64,000 bases of DNA. Source: Rheinheimera texasensis DSM 17496 (GTDB lineage Bacteria > Pseudomonadota > Gammaproteobacteria > Enterobacterales > Alteromonadaceae). This document shows positions 24,315 through 32,436 of this stretch, piece by piece (positions within the stretch are counted from its first letter, which is position 1; the number at the start of each line of letters is the position of its first letter). The stretch spans positions 930,001 through 994,000 of the forward strand of contig NZ_JONU01000007.1 in NCBI RefSeq assembly GCF_000711985.1, given 5' to 3'. The position numbers and the translations under genes were made by a program. The notes under the pieces are model-generated. The model ran no database searches. It saw nothing but the letters and a program-made list of their open reading frames with translations, and had not been told where the DNA came from.

Positions 24315-26315
24315 GTGACAGCACTAGTTTCAGACAAAAAGCTCGACGTGATTTGCTTAGGCCGTGCCTCGGTCGATTTGTACGGCCAGCAGATTGGTGA
24401 CCGGCTACAGGACATCAGCTCTTTCGCCAAATCACTCGGCGGTTCGTCCTGCAATATTGCCTTTGGCGCAGCGCGGCTTGGCCTGAAAGCCTCAATGCTG
24501 ACGCGGGTTGGCGACGAACAATTTGGCCAGTTTATCCGTGAGGAGCTTAAAAGCGCCGGTTGTGACGTCAGCCATGTGGTGACAGATCCGAACCGGCTGA
24601 CGGCGCTGGCAATTTTATCGATTAAAAGCAAACAACAATTTCCGCTGTTGTTTTACCGCGCTGATTGCGCCGATATGGCGGTCGATGTCAGCGATTTTGA
24701 CGAAGCCTATATCGCATCAAGCAAAGCGCTGCTTATCACCGGCACGCACTTTTCCACCGCTCATGTGGACCATGTCGCCCGCACTGCTATTGGTTATGCC
24801 CGCGCCAACAATACCAAAGTAATTCTGGATATCGACTACCGCCCGGTGCTGTGGGGTTTGACCCGGCCCGGCGAAGGCGACAACCGTTTTGTCAGCAATG
24901 ACAGCGTCAGCGCGCATTTACAGTCGATTGTGCCTTTGTGTGACTTAATTGTCGGCACCGAAGAAGAAGTGCATATCGCCGGTGGCAGCACCGACACTAT
25001 CGCTTGTCTGAAAACTTTGCGCCGCCTGACTGACGCGGTGATTGTGCTCAAACGTGGCGCCGACGGCTGCAGCATTTTTGACGGCGCTATACCGGATAGC
25101 CTCGACGACGCCTTTTTTGCTGCTGGTGTGCGGGTCGAAGTGCTGAATGTATTAGGCGCCGGCGACGCCTTTATGGCCGGTTTCCTGCGCGGCTGGCTGC
25201 GCGGCGAATCTTTTGAAATGGCCTGTACCTACGCCAATGCCTGCGGCGCTTTAGTGGTGTCGCGCCACGGCTGTGCCCCGGCCATTCCAACGCCGGAAGA
25301 GCTGGATTATTACATCGCCCGCCAGCACGCCATAAAAAGACCGGACATCGACAGCGAACTGAATTACCTGCACCGCGTCACCACACGCCAACCGGCGCAG
25401 TGGCCGGAGCTGTGTATTTTAGCGTTTGACCATCGCAAGCAATTTGTTGAGATGTGTGAAGCGACAGGCGCCAGCACTGCGCGGCTACCGAAACTGAAAC
25501 AGCTGATTTTGCAGGCCGCACAGGCTGAAGTCACAGTGCTGCAGCTGACCGCTAAGGGATATGCGCCGGGTGTGCTGATTGACGATACTTTTGGTCAGGA
25601 CGCGCTCAATGATGTAACCGGGCTTTTTACAGAACAGCAAGCTGGCCGCTGGTGGATTGGCCGGCCGGTGGAAGTGCCGGGTTCACGCCCGCTGGAGCTG
25701 GAAGGCGGCCGCTCTATCGGTTCACGCCTGGTCAGCTGGCCGCGCAGCCACACGGTGAAATGCTTGGTGTTTATGCACCCGGACGATGCGCAAGCATTAT
25801 GGCAGCAACAGGCGCGGCAAATTCAGGAGCTGTATCAGGCCTGTGCCCTGTCCGGCCATGAGTTATTACTGGAAGTGATCCCGCCAAAAGATTTGCCGGT
25901 TGACGATTTAACCGTGTGCAACGCCATGGCGCAGATTTATCAGCTGGGCGTACGGCCGGACTGGTGGAAATTACCACCACAAACAGCTGCCGGCTGGCAA
26001 GCCGTCAGCGACCTTATTCAGCGCGAGGCGCCGCATTGCCGTGGCGTGATTTTACTCGGTCTGGATGCCCCTCTCGTCGACCTTTGTGCGGCCTTTGCTG
26101 CTACTGCAGCCTTCCCGGTGTGCCGTGGTTTTGCCATCGGCCGCACTATTTTTGGCGCGCCAGCTAAAGCCTGGTTAAGCGGCGAGATTGATGATGGACA
26201 GTTGCAGACGCAGATCCGCGCCAATTATCGCCAACTGACTGAAGCCTGGCTCGCACGCAAGCAAGCGGCAGATCACAGCGCCACAGGTCCTCATGAAGCA
26301 GGAGCATCTTTATGA
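24315..26315 (+). CDS. iolC: 5-dehydro-2-deoxygluconokinase fused to DUF2090 aldolase-like domain
   Basis: Bifunctional inositol-pathway protein of 666 residues. N-terminal PfkB kinase (about 8-330): DVICLGRASVDLYG, GGSSCNIAFGAARLG and the catalytic GAGDAF motif in LNVLGAGDAFMAGFLRG near 284. C-terminal DUF2090 domain (about 345-640), related to class-I aldolases: LCILAFDHRKQFVEMCE, LLLEVIPPKD and PDWWKLPP. The kinase makes 2-deoxy-5-keto-gluconate 6-phosphate; the DUF2090 part is thought to cleave it to DHAP and malonate semialdehyde (role of IolJ). GTG 24315 sits behind CAGGAG. The stop overlaps the iolD start by 4 bp. First gene of iolC-iolD-iolA. Confidence 0.94.
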   Translation: MTALVSDKKLDVICLGRASVDLYGQQIGDRLQDISSFAKSLGGSSCNIAFGAARLGLKASMLTRVGDEQFGQFIREELKSAGCDVSHVVTDPNRLTALAILSIKSKQQFPLLFYRADCADMAVDVSDFDEAYIASSKALLITGTHFSTAHVDHVARTAIGYARANNTKVILDIDYRPVLWGLTRPGEGDNRFVSNDSVSAHLQSIVPLCDLIVGTEEEVHIAGGSTDTIACLKTLRRLTDAVIVLKRGADGCSIFDGAIPDSLDDAFFAAGVRVEVLNVLGAGDAFMAGFLRGWLRGESFEMACTYANACGALVVSRHGCAPAIPTPEELDYYIARQHAIKRPDIDSELNYLHRVTTRQPAQWPELCILAFDHRKQFVEMCEATGASTARLPKLKQLILQAAQAEVTVLQLTAKGYAPGVLIDDTFGQDALNDVTGLFTEQQAGRWWIGRPVEVPGSRPLELEGGRSIGSRLVSWPRSHTVKCLVFMHPDDAQALWQQQARQIQELYQACALSGHELLLEVIPPKDLPVDDLTVCNAMAQIYQLGVRPDWWKLPPQTAAGWQAVSDLIQREAPHCRGVILLGLDAPLVDLCAAFAATAAFPVCRGFAIGRTIFGAPAKAWLSGEIDDGQLQTQIRANYRQLTEAWLARKQAADHSATGPHEAGASL

Positions 26316-28174
26316 AAAACCCTAACAGCACCATCCGACTGACCATGGCGCAGGCGTTGGTGAAGTTCTTAAGCAACCAGTTTATCCAGCAGGACGACGG
26401 TCGGGTGGAACCGCTATTCGCCGGCGTGTTTGCCATTTTTGGTCACGGTAATGTCGCAGGTCTGGGCGAAGCGCTGTATCAGGTGCGCGACACACTGCCG
26501 ACACTACGCGCGCACAACGAACAGGGCATGGCGCATGCGGCCATTGCTTTTGCCAAAGCCAACGACCGCCGCCGGCTGATGGCCTGCACCACATCTGTTG
26601 GCCCCGGCGCCACCAATATGGTCACCGCCGCCGCACTGGCGCATGCCAACCGCTTGCCGGTGTTGCTGTTGCCGGGCGATCATTTTGCCAACCGTAAACC
26701 TGACCCGGTGCTGCAGCAAATCGAAGATTTTGGCAATCCGAATACCGCCGCCAGCGACTGTTTTATCCCGGTGAGCCGCTATTTCGACCGCATTAACAGG
26801 CCTGAGCAGCTCATTCATTCATTGCCGGTTGCGCTGCAAACGCTGCTCGACCCCATCAACTGCGGCCCGGTCACGCTGGCTTTGCCGCAAGACGTACAGG
26901 CAGAAGCTTATGGTTATCCTCAAAGTTTCTTTGCAGCCACCACACACCGGCCACGTCGCCAGCCGGCCGATGCGGCTGAGATTTTTGATGCGCTGAAGCT
27001 GCTCAGTCAGGCGAAAAAGCCGCTGTTAATTGCCGGTGGCGGCGTGCTGTACAGCCAATGCGCTACGCAGCTGGCCGATTTTGCCGCCCGTTATGGCATA
27101 CCGGTGGCGGAAACTCAGGCCGGTAAAGGCAGCCTGCACTGGCAACATCCGTGCGCGGTCGGCGGCATTGGCGTCACCGGCTCGGCGGCTGCCAATCAAC
27201 TGGCGCAAGAAGCGGATTTGATTATCGCCGTCGGTAGCCGGCTACAGGACTTCACCACCCAGTCCCGCACCGGTTTTGCCGGCAAGCCACTGCTGCAAAT
27301 TAATGTGGCGGCATTTGATGCGCACAAACATCAGGCGCAGCCTTTGGTGGGCGACGCCCGCACTGTGCTGAAACAACTGGACGACGCGCTGCAGGCCGGT
27401 AACTGGCCGGAGTCGTCGCCGGTTGATAGCCAATGGCTTGCTCACGCCCAAACGCTGAATCAGCAGTGGCAGCAACAGTACGAAGCACTGACCCAAGCGC
27501 CAGTAAGCGGCTTGCCGTCAGACGCTCAGGTGCTGGGCGCGATTAAACGCCAGTCGCAGCCAAGTGATGTGGTGGTCTGTGCTGCCGGTGGTTTGCCGGG
27601 CGAGCTGCACAAACTCTGGCGCGCCGAAGGCCCGGGCAGTTATCACCTCGAATACGGCTTCTCCTGTATGGGTTATGAAATTGCCGGTGGCCTTGGCGTC
27701 AAACTGGCGGCACCTGCGCGCGAAGTCTTTGTTGTGGTCGGTGACGGCTCTTATCTGATGCTGAACTCCGAATTGGCCAGCAGCGTGATGTTGGGGCAAA
27801 AAATTATTGTGGTGCTGCTGGATAACCGCGGCTTTGGCTGCATCAACCGGCTGCAGCAAGGCTGTGGCGGCGCGCCCTTTAACAACTTATGGCGCGACTG
27901 CGAAGGCAGCGCACCGGATATCGACTTTGCGCTGCATGCCCGCGCTTTGGGCGCGCTCAGTGAAAAGGTCGGCAATGTGGCCGAGCTGGAGCAGGCCATC
28001 AGCCGCGCCCGCGCCGCCGACCGCAGCTATCTGATTGAAATCAAAACCGATCCGGCCGTCAGTACCGACAACGGCAGCTGGTGGGACGTTGCCATTCCGG
28101 CCGTGTCCAGCCGCGACGAAGTGCAACAAGCCTTCGCCCGTTATCAGAGCCAACAACAACAGCAACCTTATTAA
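26312..28174 (+). CDS. iolD: 3D-(3,5/4)-trihydroxycyclohexane-1,2-dione acylhydrolase
   Basis: ThDP-dependent ring-opening enzyme of inositol catabolism, 620 residues, full length. ThDP-activating Glu lies in RAHNEQGMAHAA near 70; the middle domain has LLIAGGGVLYSQ near 240 and GVTGSAAANQLAQEADLIIAVGSRLQDFTTQS near 290-320; the Mg/ThDP-binding motif is GDGSYLMLNSELASSV near 475 followed by VVLLDNRGFGCINRLQ. The conserved HANRLPVLLLPGDHFANR and DPINCGPVTLALPQDVQAEAYG identify IolD rather than acetolactate synthase. Ends 9 bp before iolA. Confidence 0.96.
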   Translation: MKNPNSTIRLTMAQALVKFLSNQFIQQDDGRVEPLFAGVFAIFGHGNVAGLGEALYQVRDTLPTLRAHNEQGMAHAAIAFAKANDRRRLMACTTSVGPGATNMVTAAALAHANRLPVLLLPGDHFANRKPDPVLQQIEDFGNPNTAASDCFIPVSRYFDRINRPEQLIHSLPVALQTLLDPINCGPVTLALPQDVQAEAYGYPQSFFAATTHRPRRQPADAAEIFDALKLLSQAKKPLLIAGGGVLYSQCATQLADFAARYGIPVAETQAGKGSLHWQHPCAVGGIGVTGSAAANQLAQEADLIIAVGSRLQDFTTQSRTGFAGKPLLQINVAAFDAHKHQAQPLVGDARTVLKQLDDALQAGNWPESSPVDSQWLAHAQTLNQQWQQQYEALTQAPVSGLPSDAQVLGAIKRQSQPSDVVVCAAGGLPGELHKLWRAEGPGSYHLEYGFSCMGYEIAGGLGVKLAAPAREVFVVVGDGSYLMLNSELASSVMLGQKIIVVLLDNRGFGCINRLQQGCGGAPFNNLWRDCEGSAPDIDFALHARALGALSEKVGNVAELEQAISRARAADRSYLIEIKTDPAVSTDNGSWWDVAIPAVSSRDEVQQAFARYQSQQQQQPY

Positions 28175-28183
28175 GGCGTTTTT

Positions 28184-29698
28184 ATGCAAACTCTTCTGCA
28201 TTTTATCAACGGTAAACCAGAGGCCGGTCACAGTGAGCGCGTGGCGCCGGTGTATAACCCAGCCAGCGGCGAAGTGATCCGTCAGGTCAAACTGGCCACT
28301 GTCGCCGACACCGAAGCCGCCATCGCCAGTGCGCAGCAGGCTTTTGCCAGCTGGAGCCAGGTGACGCCCCTGAACCGTGCCCGCGTGATGTTTAACTTTA
28401 AAGCGCTGCTGGAACAACACCGCGACGAGCTGGCCAAACTGATTAGCCAGGAGCACGGCAAAGTCTATTCTGACGCACTAGGCGAGCTGACCCGTGGCCT
28501 CGAAGTCGTTGAATTCGCTTGTGGTATTCCGCACCTTTTAAAAGGCGAGCATTCGATGAACGTCGGCCGTGGCGTCGACAGTTTCAGCCTGATGCAGCCG
28601 CTCGGCGTCTGCGCCGGCATCACGCCGTTTAACTTCCCGGCGATGGTGCCGCTGTGGATGTTCCCAATCGCCATCGCCTGCGGCAATACCTTTGTGTTAA
28701 AGCCATCAGAGCGCGACCCGTCGCTGCCGCTGCGTCTGGCTGAACTGCTGGTTGAAGCCGGTCTGCCGGCCGGTGTGTTTAACGTCGTCAACGGCGACAA
28801 AACCGCCGTCGACGTGCTGCTGACCGACCCACGGGTGCAGGCAGTGAGTTTTGTTGGCTCTACCCCTATCGCCGAATATGTGTACGCCACAGGTTCTGCC
28901 CACGGCAAACGCGTGCAGGCTTTAGGCGGTGCAAAAAACCATATGCTGGTACTGCCGGATGCCGATTTAGACCAGGTGGTGAACGCCCTGATGGGCGCGG
29001 CCTACGGCTCAGCTGGTGAGCGCTGTATGGCAATTTCCGTCGCGCTTTGTGTCGGCGACGAAGTTGCCGATGCGCTGACAGCAAAACTGGCAGCGGAAAT
29101 TGCCCAGACCAAAACTGGCCCAGGCACCGGCCCCTTTAGCAAAGAGCAACCGGAGCCGCATTTAGGCCCGTTAGTCAGTAAAGAACATGCAGCCCGTGTG
29201 CGCGGTTATATCGACAGCGGTGTCGAGCAAGGCGCGACTTTGCTCTGTGATGGGCGTGAGGTTAAAGTTGAAGGCCAGCCACAGGGTTATTTTGTTGGCC
29301 CCACCCTGTTTGATCACGTGACGCCAGACATGCGGATTTACCGCGAAGAGATTTTCGGCCCAGTGCTGTCTGTAGTGCGGGTCCCGTCTTTTGCCGAAGG
29401 TTTGCAGCTGATTAACCAACACGAATACGGCAACGGCACCGCCATTTTCACCGCCAGCGGCGAAGCCGCCCGCGAGTTCGCCGCCCAGGTGCAAGCCGGC
29501 ATGGTCGGCATCAACGTGCCTATCCCAGTGCCAATGGCCTTCCACAGCTTCGGCGGCTGGAAACGCAGCGTATTCGGCCCGCTCAACATGCACGGCCCAG
29601 ACGGCGTCCGTTTCTACACCCGGATGAAAACCATCACAGCCCGCTGGCCAACAGGCCCGGTCACCGGCAACCAGTTCTCAATGCCGACAATGAAGTAA
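28184..29698 (+). CDS. iolA: CoA-acylating methylmalonate/malonate-semialdehyde dehydrogenase
   Basis: Last step of inositol (and valine) breakdown: malonate semialdehyde to acetyl-CoA and CO2 with NAD and CoA (also called mmsA). 504 residues. Family marks: GITPFNFPAMVPLWMFPIAIA near 148, FVGSTPIAEYVYATGSAHGKRVQALGGAKNHM near 225-255, and the catalytic Cys in GSAGERCMAISVAL near 285. The QALGGAKNH wording in place of the usual ELGGK is characteristic of the MmsA group. Third gene of the iolCDA operon, closed by a terminator at 29725-29751. Confidence 0.96.
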   Translation: MQTLLHFINGKPEAGHSERVAPVYNPASGEVIRQVKLATVADTEAAIASAQQAFASWSQVTPLNRARVMFNFKALLEQHRDELAKLISQEHGKVYSDALGELTRGLEVVEFACGIPHLLKGEHSMNVGRGVDSFSLMQPLGVCAGITPFNFPAMVPLWMFPIAIACGNTFVLKPSERDPSLPLRLAELLVEAGLPAGVFNVVNGDKTAVDVLLTDPRVQAVSFVGSTPIAEYVYATGSAHGKRVQALGGAKNHMLVLPDADLDQVVNALMGAAYGSAGERCMAISVALCVGDEVADALTAKLAAEIAQTKTGPGTGPFSKEQPEPHLGPLVSKEHAARVRGYIDSGVEQGATLLCDGREVKVEGQPQGYFVGPTLFDHVTPDMRIYREEIFGPVLSVVRVPSFAEGLQLINQHEYGNGTAIFTASGEAAREFAAQVQAGMVGINVPIPVPMAFHSFGGWKRSVFGPLNMHGPDGVRFYTRMKTITARWPTGPVTGNQFSMPTMK

Positions 29699-29724
29699 GG
29701 TGTTGGTGTTGTTTTAGAAAACCA

Positions 29725-29751
29725 AAGTCCGGCCTTGCTGCCGGGCTTTTT
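29725..29751 (+). terminator. Terminator of the iolCDA operon
   Basis: Stem AGTCCGGC / GCCGGGCT (with one G-T pair) around a CTTGCT loop, then TTTTTG. Located 27 bp after the iolA stop. Confidence 0.85.
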
Positions 29752-29870
29752 GTTTGTCGGCTTCGATGATTGCGATAGCCCTCAGTCACTGTGATGAGCA
29801 AGTTTTATAATTTTGGAAAGAATGAATTCGCTGCGAATCCGCAGCAAACGGCACGGACGATTACACAAGA

Positions 29871-29937
29871 CTGGGCGTCACACGCACGCCGTGAATACAT
29901 CCATGTAGGCTCCTCTGCGGCATCCCTGCCGCAGAGG
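29871..29937. repeat. Hairpin repeat element with 11-bp stem
   Basis: Sequence starting GCGTCACACGCACGCC and GTGAATACATCCATGTAGG leads into a perfect 11-bp stem CCTCTGCGGCA (29912-29922) / TGCCGCAGAGG (29927-29937) with a TCCC loop. The ACGCCGTGAATACATCCATG wording is one I associate with dispersed palindromic repeats in other gammaproteobacteria; no second copy is in this window. An 80-codon frame crossing it (29791-30033) is considered spurious. Confidence 0.5.
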
Positions 29938-29968
29938 GTCTGCTTTAGTAATCCTCCGGCCGCTTTGA

Positions 29969-30166
29969 CAGTTCTTTTGGAACAGCGGCGGGCTTCACTT
30001 GTACGTATCTACTTACAAGAATTGGATCTGTAGGTATCGGCTAGCGAAGCGCCGCCGTACATCTTTGAATTTCCTCGCGAACATCACGGCGGACGATATC
30101 AAGATGATCGCCACAAGACTGGCGTCTCAAGCCCCTGAAGACACCATCCGGCAAATGAAAATTTGA
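29969..30166 (+). pseudogene. Possible decayed P4-type integrase fragment
   Basis: A stretch without an initiation codon, open from the TGA at 29966 to the TGA at 30164, reads WNSGGLHLYVSTYKNWICRY then RLAKRRRTSLNFL. The order G-G-L-(H/Y)-L-x-V ... W-x-x-R-Y-R ... (K/R) ... T-x-L resembles the N-terminal DUF4102 arm-binding domain of P4-like tyrosine recombinases. The remainder (ITADDIKMIATRLASQ ...) is not diagnostic. A further open stretch in another frame (30168-30272, beginning VQSQIKDPLHAFAFYKE) could be another remnant. No catalytic domain remains. The call rests on a short motif match. Confidence 0.35.
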
Positions 30167-30347
30167 TGTGCAATCACAAATCAAAGACCCCCTGCACGCG
30201 TTCGCTTTCTACAAAGAATGCACCAGACGCAAAGGCTTGAGGTCTGTATCCTTTTTCGGTAGTGTGAACTAATGTTAAAAAAATCAAAGGCACAGCGCAG
30301 GCTTAAAAGCATGTATTTTGCATTTGATTAATATGTTGGGGCCTTTA

Positions 30348-30764
30348 ATGGGTGCACTTGAATATTCACAAGCAACACTCCGGATCTTCGGGGATGATTT
30401 AATACCTGACGACATTTCAGATTTACTTGGCGCCAAACCCACTAAAAGTAAAAAGAAAGGTGATGAAGAGGTCGGTAAAACTAGTGGAAAGGTTCGGATT
30501 GCCAAAACAGGTAGTTGGCATTTACATGCTCAAAAGAGAGAGCCTGAAGATCTAAACGCCCAGATTGAGGAAATTTTATCCCAGCTAACAAGTGACTTTG
30601 ATACATGGGAAAAACTCCGCGAAAGTTACAAAGTTGATATGTTCTGCGGCTTGTTTATGGGCAACTCGAATGATGGTTTGAGCTTGTCACCTGAAATCAT
30701 GTTGGCACTTGGCCAACGTAGAATTGGTTTAAGTTTAGATATTTATAATCGGTCGTATAACTGA
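30348..30764 (+). CDS. DUF4279-family protein
   Basis: About 138 residues from ATG 30348 (GGGG nine bases upstream); ATG 30333 and TTG 30318 are in frame. MGALEYSQATLRIFGDDLIP followed by DDISDLLGAKPTKSKKKGD and GSWHLHAQKREPEDLNAQIEEILSQL is the pattern of DUF4279 proteins, which are small and common in integron cassette arrays and toxin-immunity contexts; their function is unknown. Base composition is clearly AT-richer than in the flanking operons, and the gene is followed by an attC-like sequence, both pointing to horizontal acquisition. Confidence 0.75.
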   Translation: MGALEYSQATLRIFGDDLIPDDISDLLGAKPTKSKKKGDEEVGKTSGKVRIAKTGSWHLHAQKREPEDLNAQIEEILSQLTSDFDTWEKLRESYKVDMFCGLFMGNSNDGLSLSPEIMLALGQRRIGLSLDIYNRSYN

Positions 30765-30773
30765 GGCGGTTGT

Positions 30774-30869
30774 CGGCCCTAACAAGCAAATGTTAATCGC
30801 CCACGCTGCTCATGGGCTGCGACGGCAAAACGCATGCGTGTTTTCCCGCGCTAAATTTGGTAGTTCGGC
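30774..30869 (+). other. attC-like recombination site (candidate)
   Basis: About 96 bp after the DUF4279 gene start with CGGCCCTAACAAGC (inverse-core-like CCCTAAC 30777-30783) and end with GTTCGGC at 30863-30869 (core-like GTT...). Between lie complementary segments, including AAAACGCATGCG / GTGTTTT and CAAAT / ATTTG near the ends. Length and layout fit an integron attC, but the two core sites match the consensus imperfectly. Confidence 0.4.
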
Positions 30870-30897
30870 GTCACAGTCGCATCCGGAGCCGCTTTAC

Positions 30898-31362
30898 ATG
30901 AGAAACTATTGGAAGACTCGTTATTTGAGGCGCTTACTTGGCATAGCGGCCTGGTTTAGCTCAACCTGCTACGCCGCATCCAACCTTGAGGACTTTTCGT
31001 ACGACGCAACTGTAGCCGTGAACCTCTCTAGCTTAGTGATTGCCGACTTCATAAAGGTCCAAACCCCGCCATTGAAAACCCCAGCTAGGGATACCGTACA
31101 GACTGGCTCGTTCATTGATCATGCCGGAAGGCGCTTCGTGTATGTTCTTTTTCGTGAGCCAGACGGTAACGGCGTATATAACGTCGTTTCTGAGATATGT
31201 ACTGGCTTCGGTACTGCAACTCATGAGTACCACGTTTCGGACTATGGAATTTCTGCCTATTCAGCGGAAGAGCTCATACAAAGCTATAGAGCAATGAAAA
31301 CGGACCGTACCGCAGATCTGCCATCGGCGTGCCCAACGTCCGACGAGTTCAAACAGCCATGA
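30898..31362 (+). CDS. Hypothetical secreted protein in a cassette-like unit
   Basis: 154 residues from ATG 30898 (GGAG 11 bases upstream). Signal peptide RRLLGIAAWFSSTCYA with cleavage after CYA. Mature part has SFIDHAGRRFVYVLFREPDG, VVSEICTGFGTATHEYHV and YSAEELIQSYRAMK; not recognised. The gene is bracketed by a perfect 12-bp inverted repeat (GTTCGGCGTCAC at 30863-30874, GTGACGCCGAAC at 31389-31400), the arrangement expected for one integron cassette, where the cassette start and the attC inverse core are complementary. Codon use and neighbours suggest recent transfer. Confidence 0.6.
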   Translation: MRNYWKTRYLRRLLGIAAWFSSTCYAASNLEDFSYDATVAVNLSSLVIADFIKVQTPPLKTPARDTVQTGSFIDHAGRRFVYVLFREPDGNGVYNVVSEICTGFGTATHEYHVSDYGISAYSAEELIQSYRAMKTDRTADLPSACPTSDEFKQP

Positions 31363-31388
31363 TCGTGCTTACATCATGCGTTGGTTCA

Positions 31389-31400
31389 GTGACGCCGAAC
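31389..31400. repeat. Right arm of a 12-bp inverted repeat flanking the secreted-protein gene
   Basis: GTGACGCCGAAC here is the exact reverse complement of 30863-30874. It is followed by AACTCGTTGCACTCG, as at the left end of attC sites, but no matching right end was found downstream, so the second attC would be truncated. Confidence 0.55.
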
Positions 31401-31477
31401 AACTCGTTGCACTCGATGTCACTCTGACCCCAAAACGCACTGTTTACTCTCTATAAGCTGCTATCAGCAAACCCCAA

Positions 31478-31569
31478 CAAAGCCAGCATCGGCATCCGCG
31501 GAGTGAGCGATCAAGAGTGAGCGCGGGAGGCGCGAACGGGCGAACGCAGTGGTGGCGGTGTTGGCTTTG
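31478..31569. repeat. Dispersed repeat, copy A
   Basis: Begins CAAAGCC and ends GGCTTTG (inverted 7-bp ends). The interior, with GAGTGAGCGCGGGA and GAACGGGCGAACGC, matches the stretch at 33361-33439 at roughly 70 percent by eye after short gaps. Together with flanking non-coding DNA it fills the gap 31363-31738, in which I see no gene. The possible terminator at 31641-31664 lies in the same gap. Confidence 0.5.
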
Positions 31570-31640
31570 CCACGATACGCGTCCTTACCCGCTTCAAGCG
31601 CTTGTTTATAAAAGTAAATAAAGCCCATACAACACTTCAA

Positions 31641-31664
31641 CCGGCGACGTTGCCGGGCTTTTGC
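31641..31664 (+). terminator. Terminator-like hairpin, similar to the iolA terminator
   Basis: CCGGC (31641-31645) / GCCGG (31652-31656) followed by GCTTTTG; also AAGCCC upstream can extend the stem. The right arm and tail (GCCGGGCTTTT) repeat those of the iolCDA terminator. Confidence 0.5.
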
Positions 31665-31738
31665 ATAATCAGCATCGTCGCTGAAAACTTTATAGTGTAA
31701 ACACAGGCATGCTCAGAAAGTGCCTTGACTATCATTAA

Positions 31739-32254
31739 CTAAGCTTGGTTTACAACGTTCGGCAGCAGCACATGCACAGTGGCGTCGCGGCCATCCGGAT
31801 CTGGCAGAGTATGGCTGACCTGAAATTGCGGCATGCTAAACAGCTGTTGCCAGAATGCAATGGCATCGGCGCCGTCATTGAAGGTCGTAATGGTCCAGGG
31901 GATACAGCGCTGCGCCATAAAATGCTGCACCACCTGGCGGGCGATGCCGCGGCGGCGAAACCGGCTCATGATAAACAAGTCGGCCAGCTCCTGCGCTTCG
32001 GCAACCGCATCCGACGGTTCTATCAGCGCAAAGCCTGCAGGGGCGTCGTCTATTTTCAGCAGATAAGCACTCCAGCGTGGCAAGGTCCAATATTGGCCAA
32101 AATAGTCGGCACACATCTTATATTTGCCGTCAGCTTCGACGTCATAGCCGTCGTAATTGGAAGTGTCGTAACAATAAAACTGGAACAGGTTCCAGATGGT
32201 GGTTTTATCTTCAAGCCCGGCGGGCAGAATTTCTAAGGCGGGGACAGCAGTCAT
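31739..32254 (-). CDS. GNAT-family N-acetyltransferase
   Basis: About 171 residues from ATG 32254 (ATG 32269 is an alternative). The acetyl-CoA-binding motif A is visible as ELADLFIMSRFRRRGIARQVVQHFMAQ near 90-115 (R-R-x-x-I-A type loop), followed by motif B-like WTITTFNDGADAIAFWQQLF. Preceding strands WSAYLLKIDDAPAGFALIEP are typical of GNAT folds. Cytosolic; substrate unknown. No operon partner. Confidence 0.85.
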   Translation of the reverse strand: MTAVPALEILPAGLEDKTTIWNLFQFYCYDTSNYDGYDVEADGKYKMCADYFGQYWTLPRWSAYLLKIDDAPAGFALIEPSDAVAEAQELADLFIMSRFRRRGIARQVVQHFMAQRCIPWTITTFNDGADAIAFWQQLFSMPQFQVSHTLPDPDGRDATVHVLLPNVVNQA

Positions 32255-32436
32255 CAAATTACATCCCATTAAAATTTGATGCAGTTTAACAACAATCATT
32301 CTGTTTTCAATAAGGCGGTAAAGAGAGGCTGGTATCCAGGCTACCACTACTATTCAAGCTTTCTATTTTGCAATCAATCCGCATAGCAACCGCACATCAA
32401 CTGACGTTTTTTATCCAGTTAGCTGATTATCAACAG

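Noticed and set aside
29791-30033. 80-codon open frame after iolA
   Set aside because: It runs through the hairpin repeat at 29871-29937, has no ribosome site and no protein-like character.
31739-32347. Possible toxin-antitoxin gene near the cassette region
   Set aside because: The gene shows a clear GNAT fold; there is no DUF1778-type antitoxin beside it.
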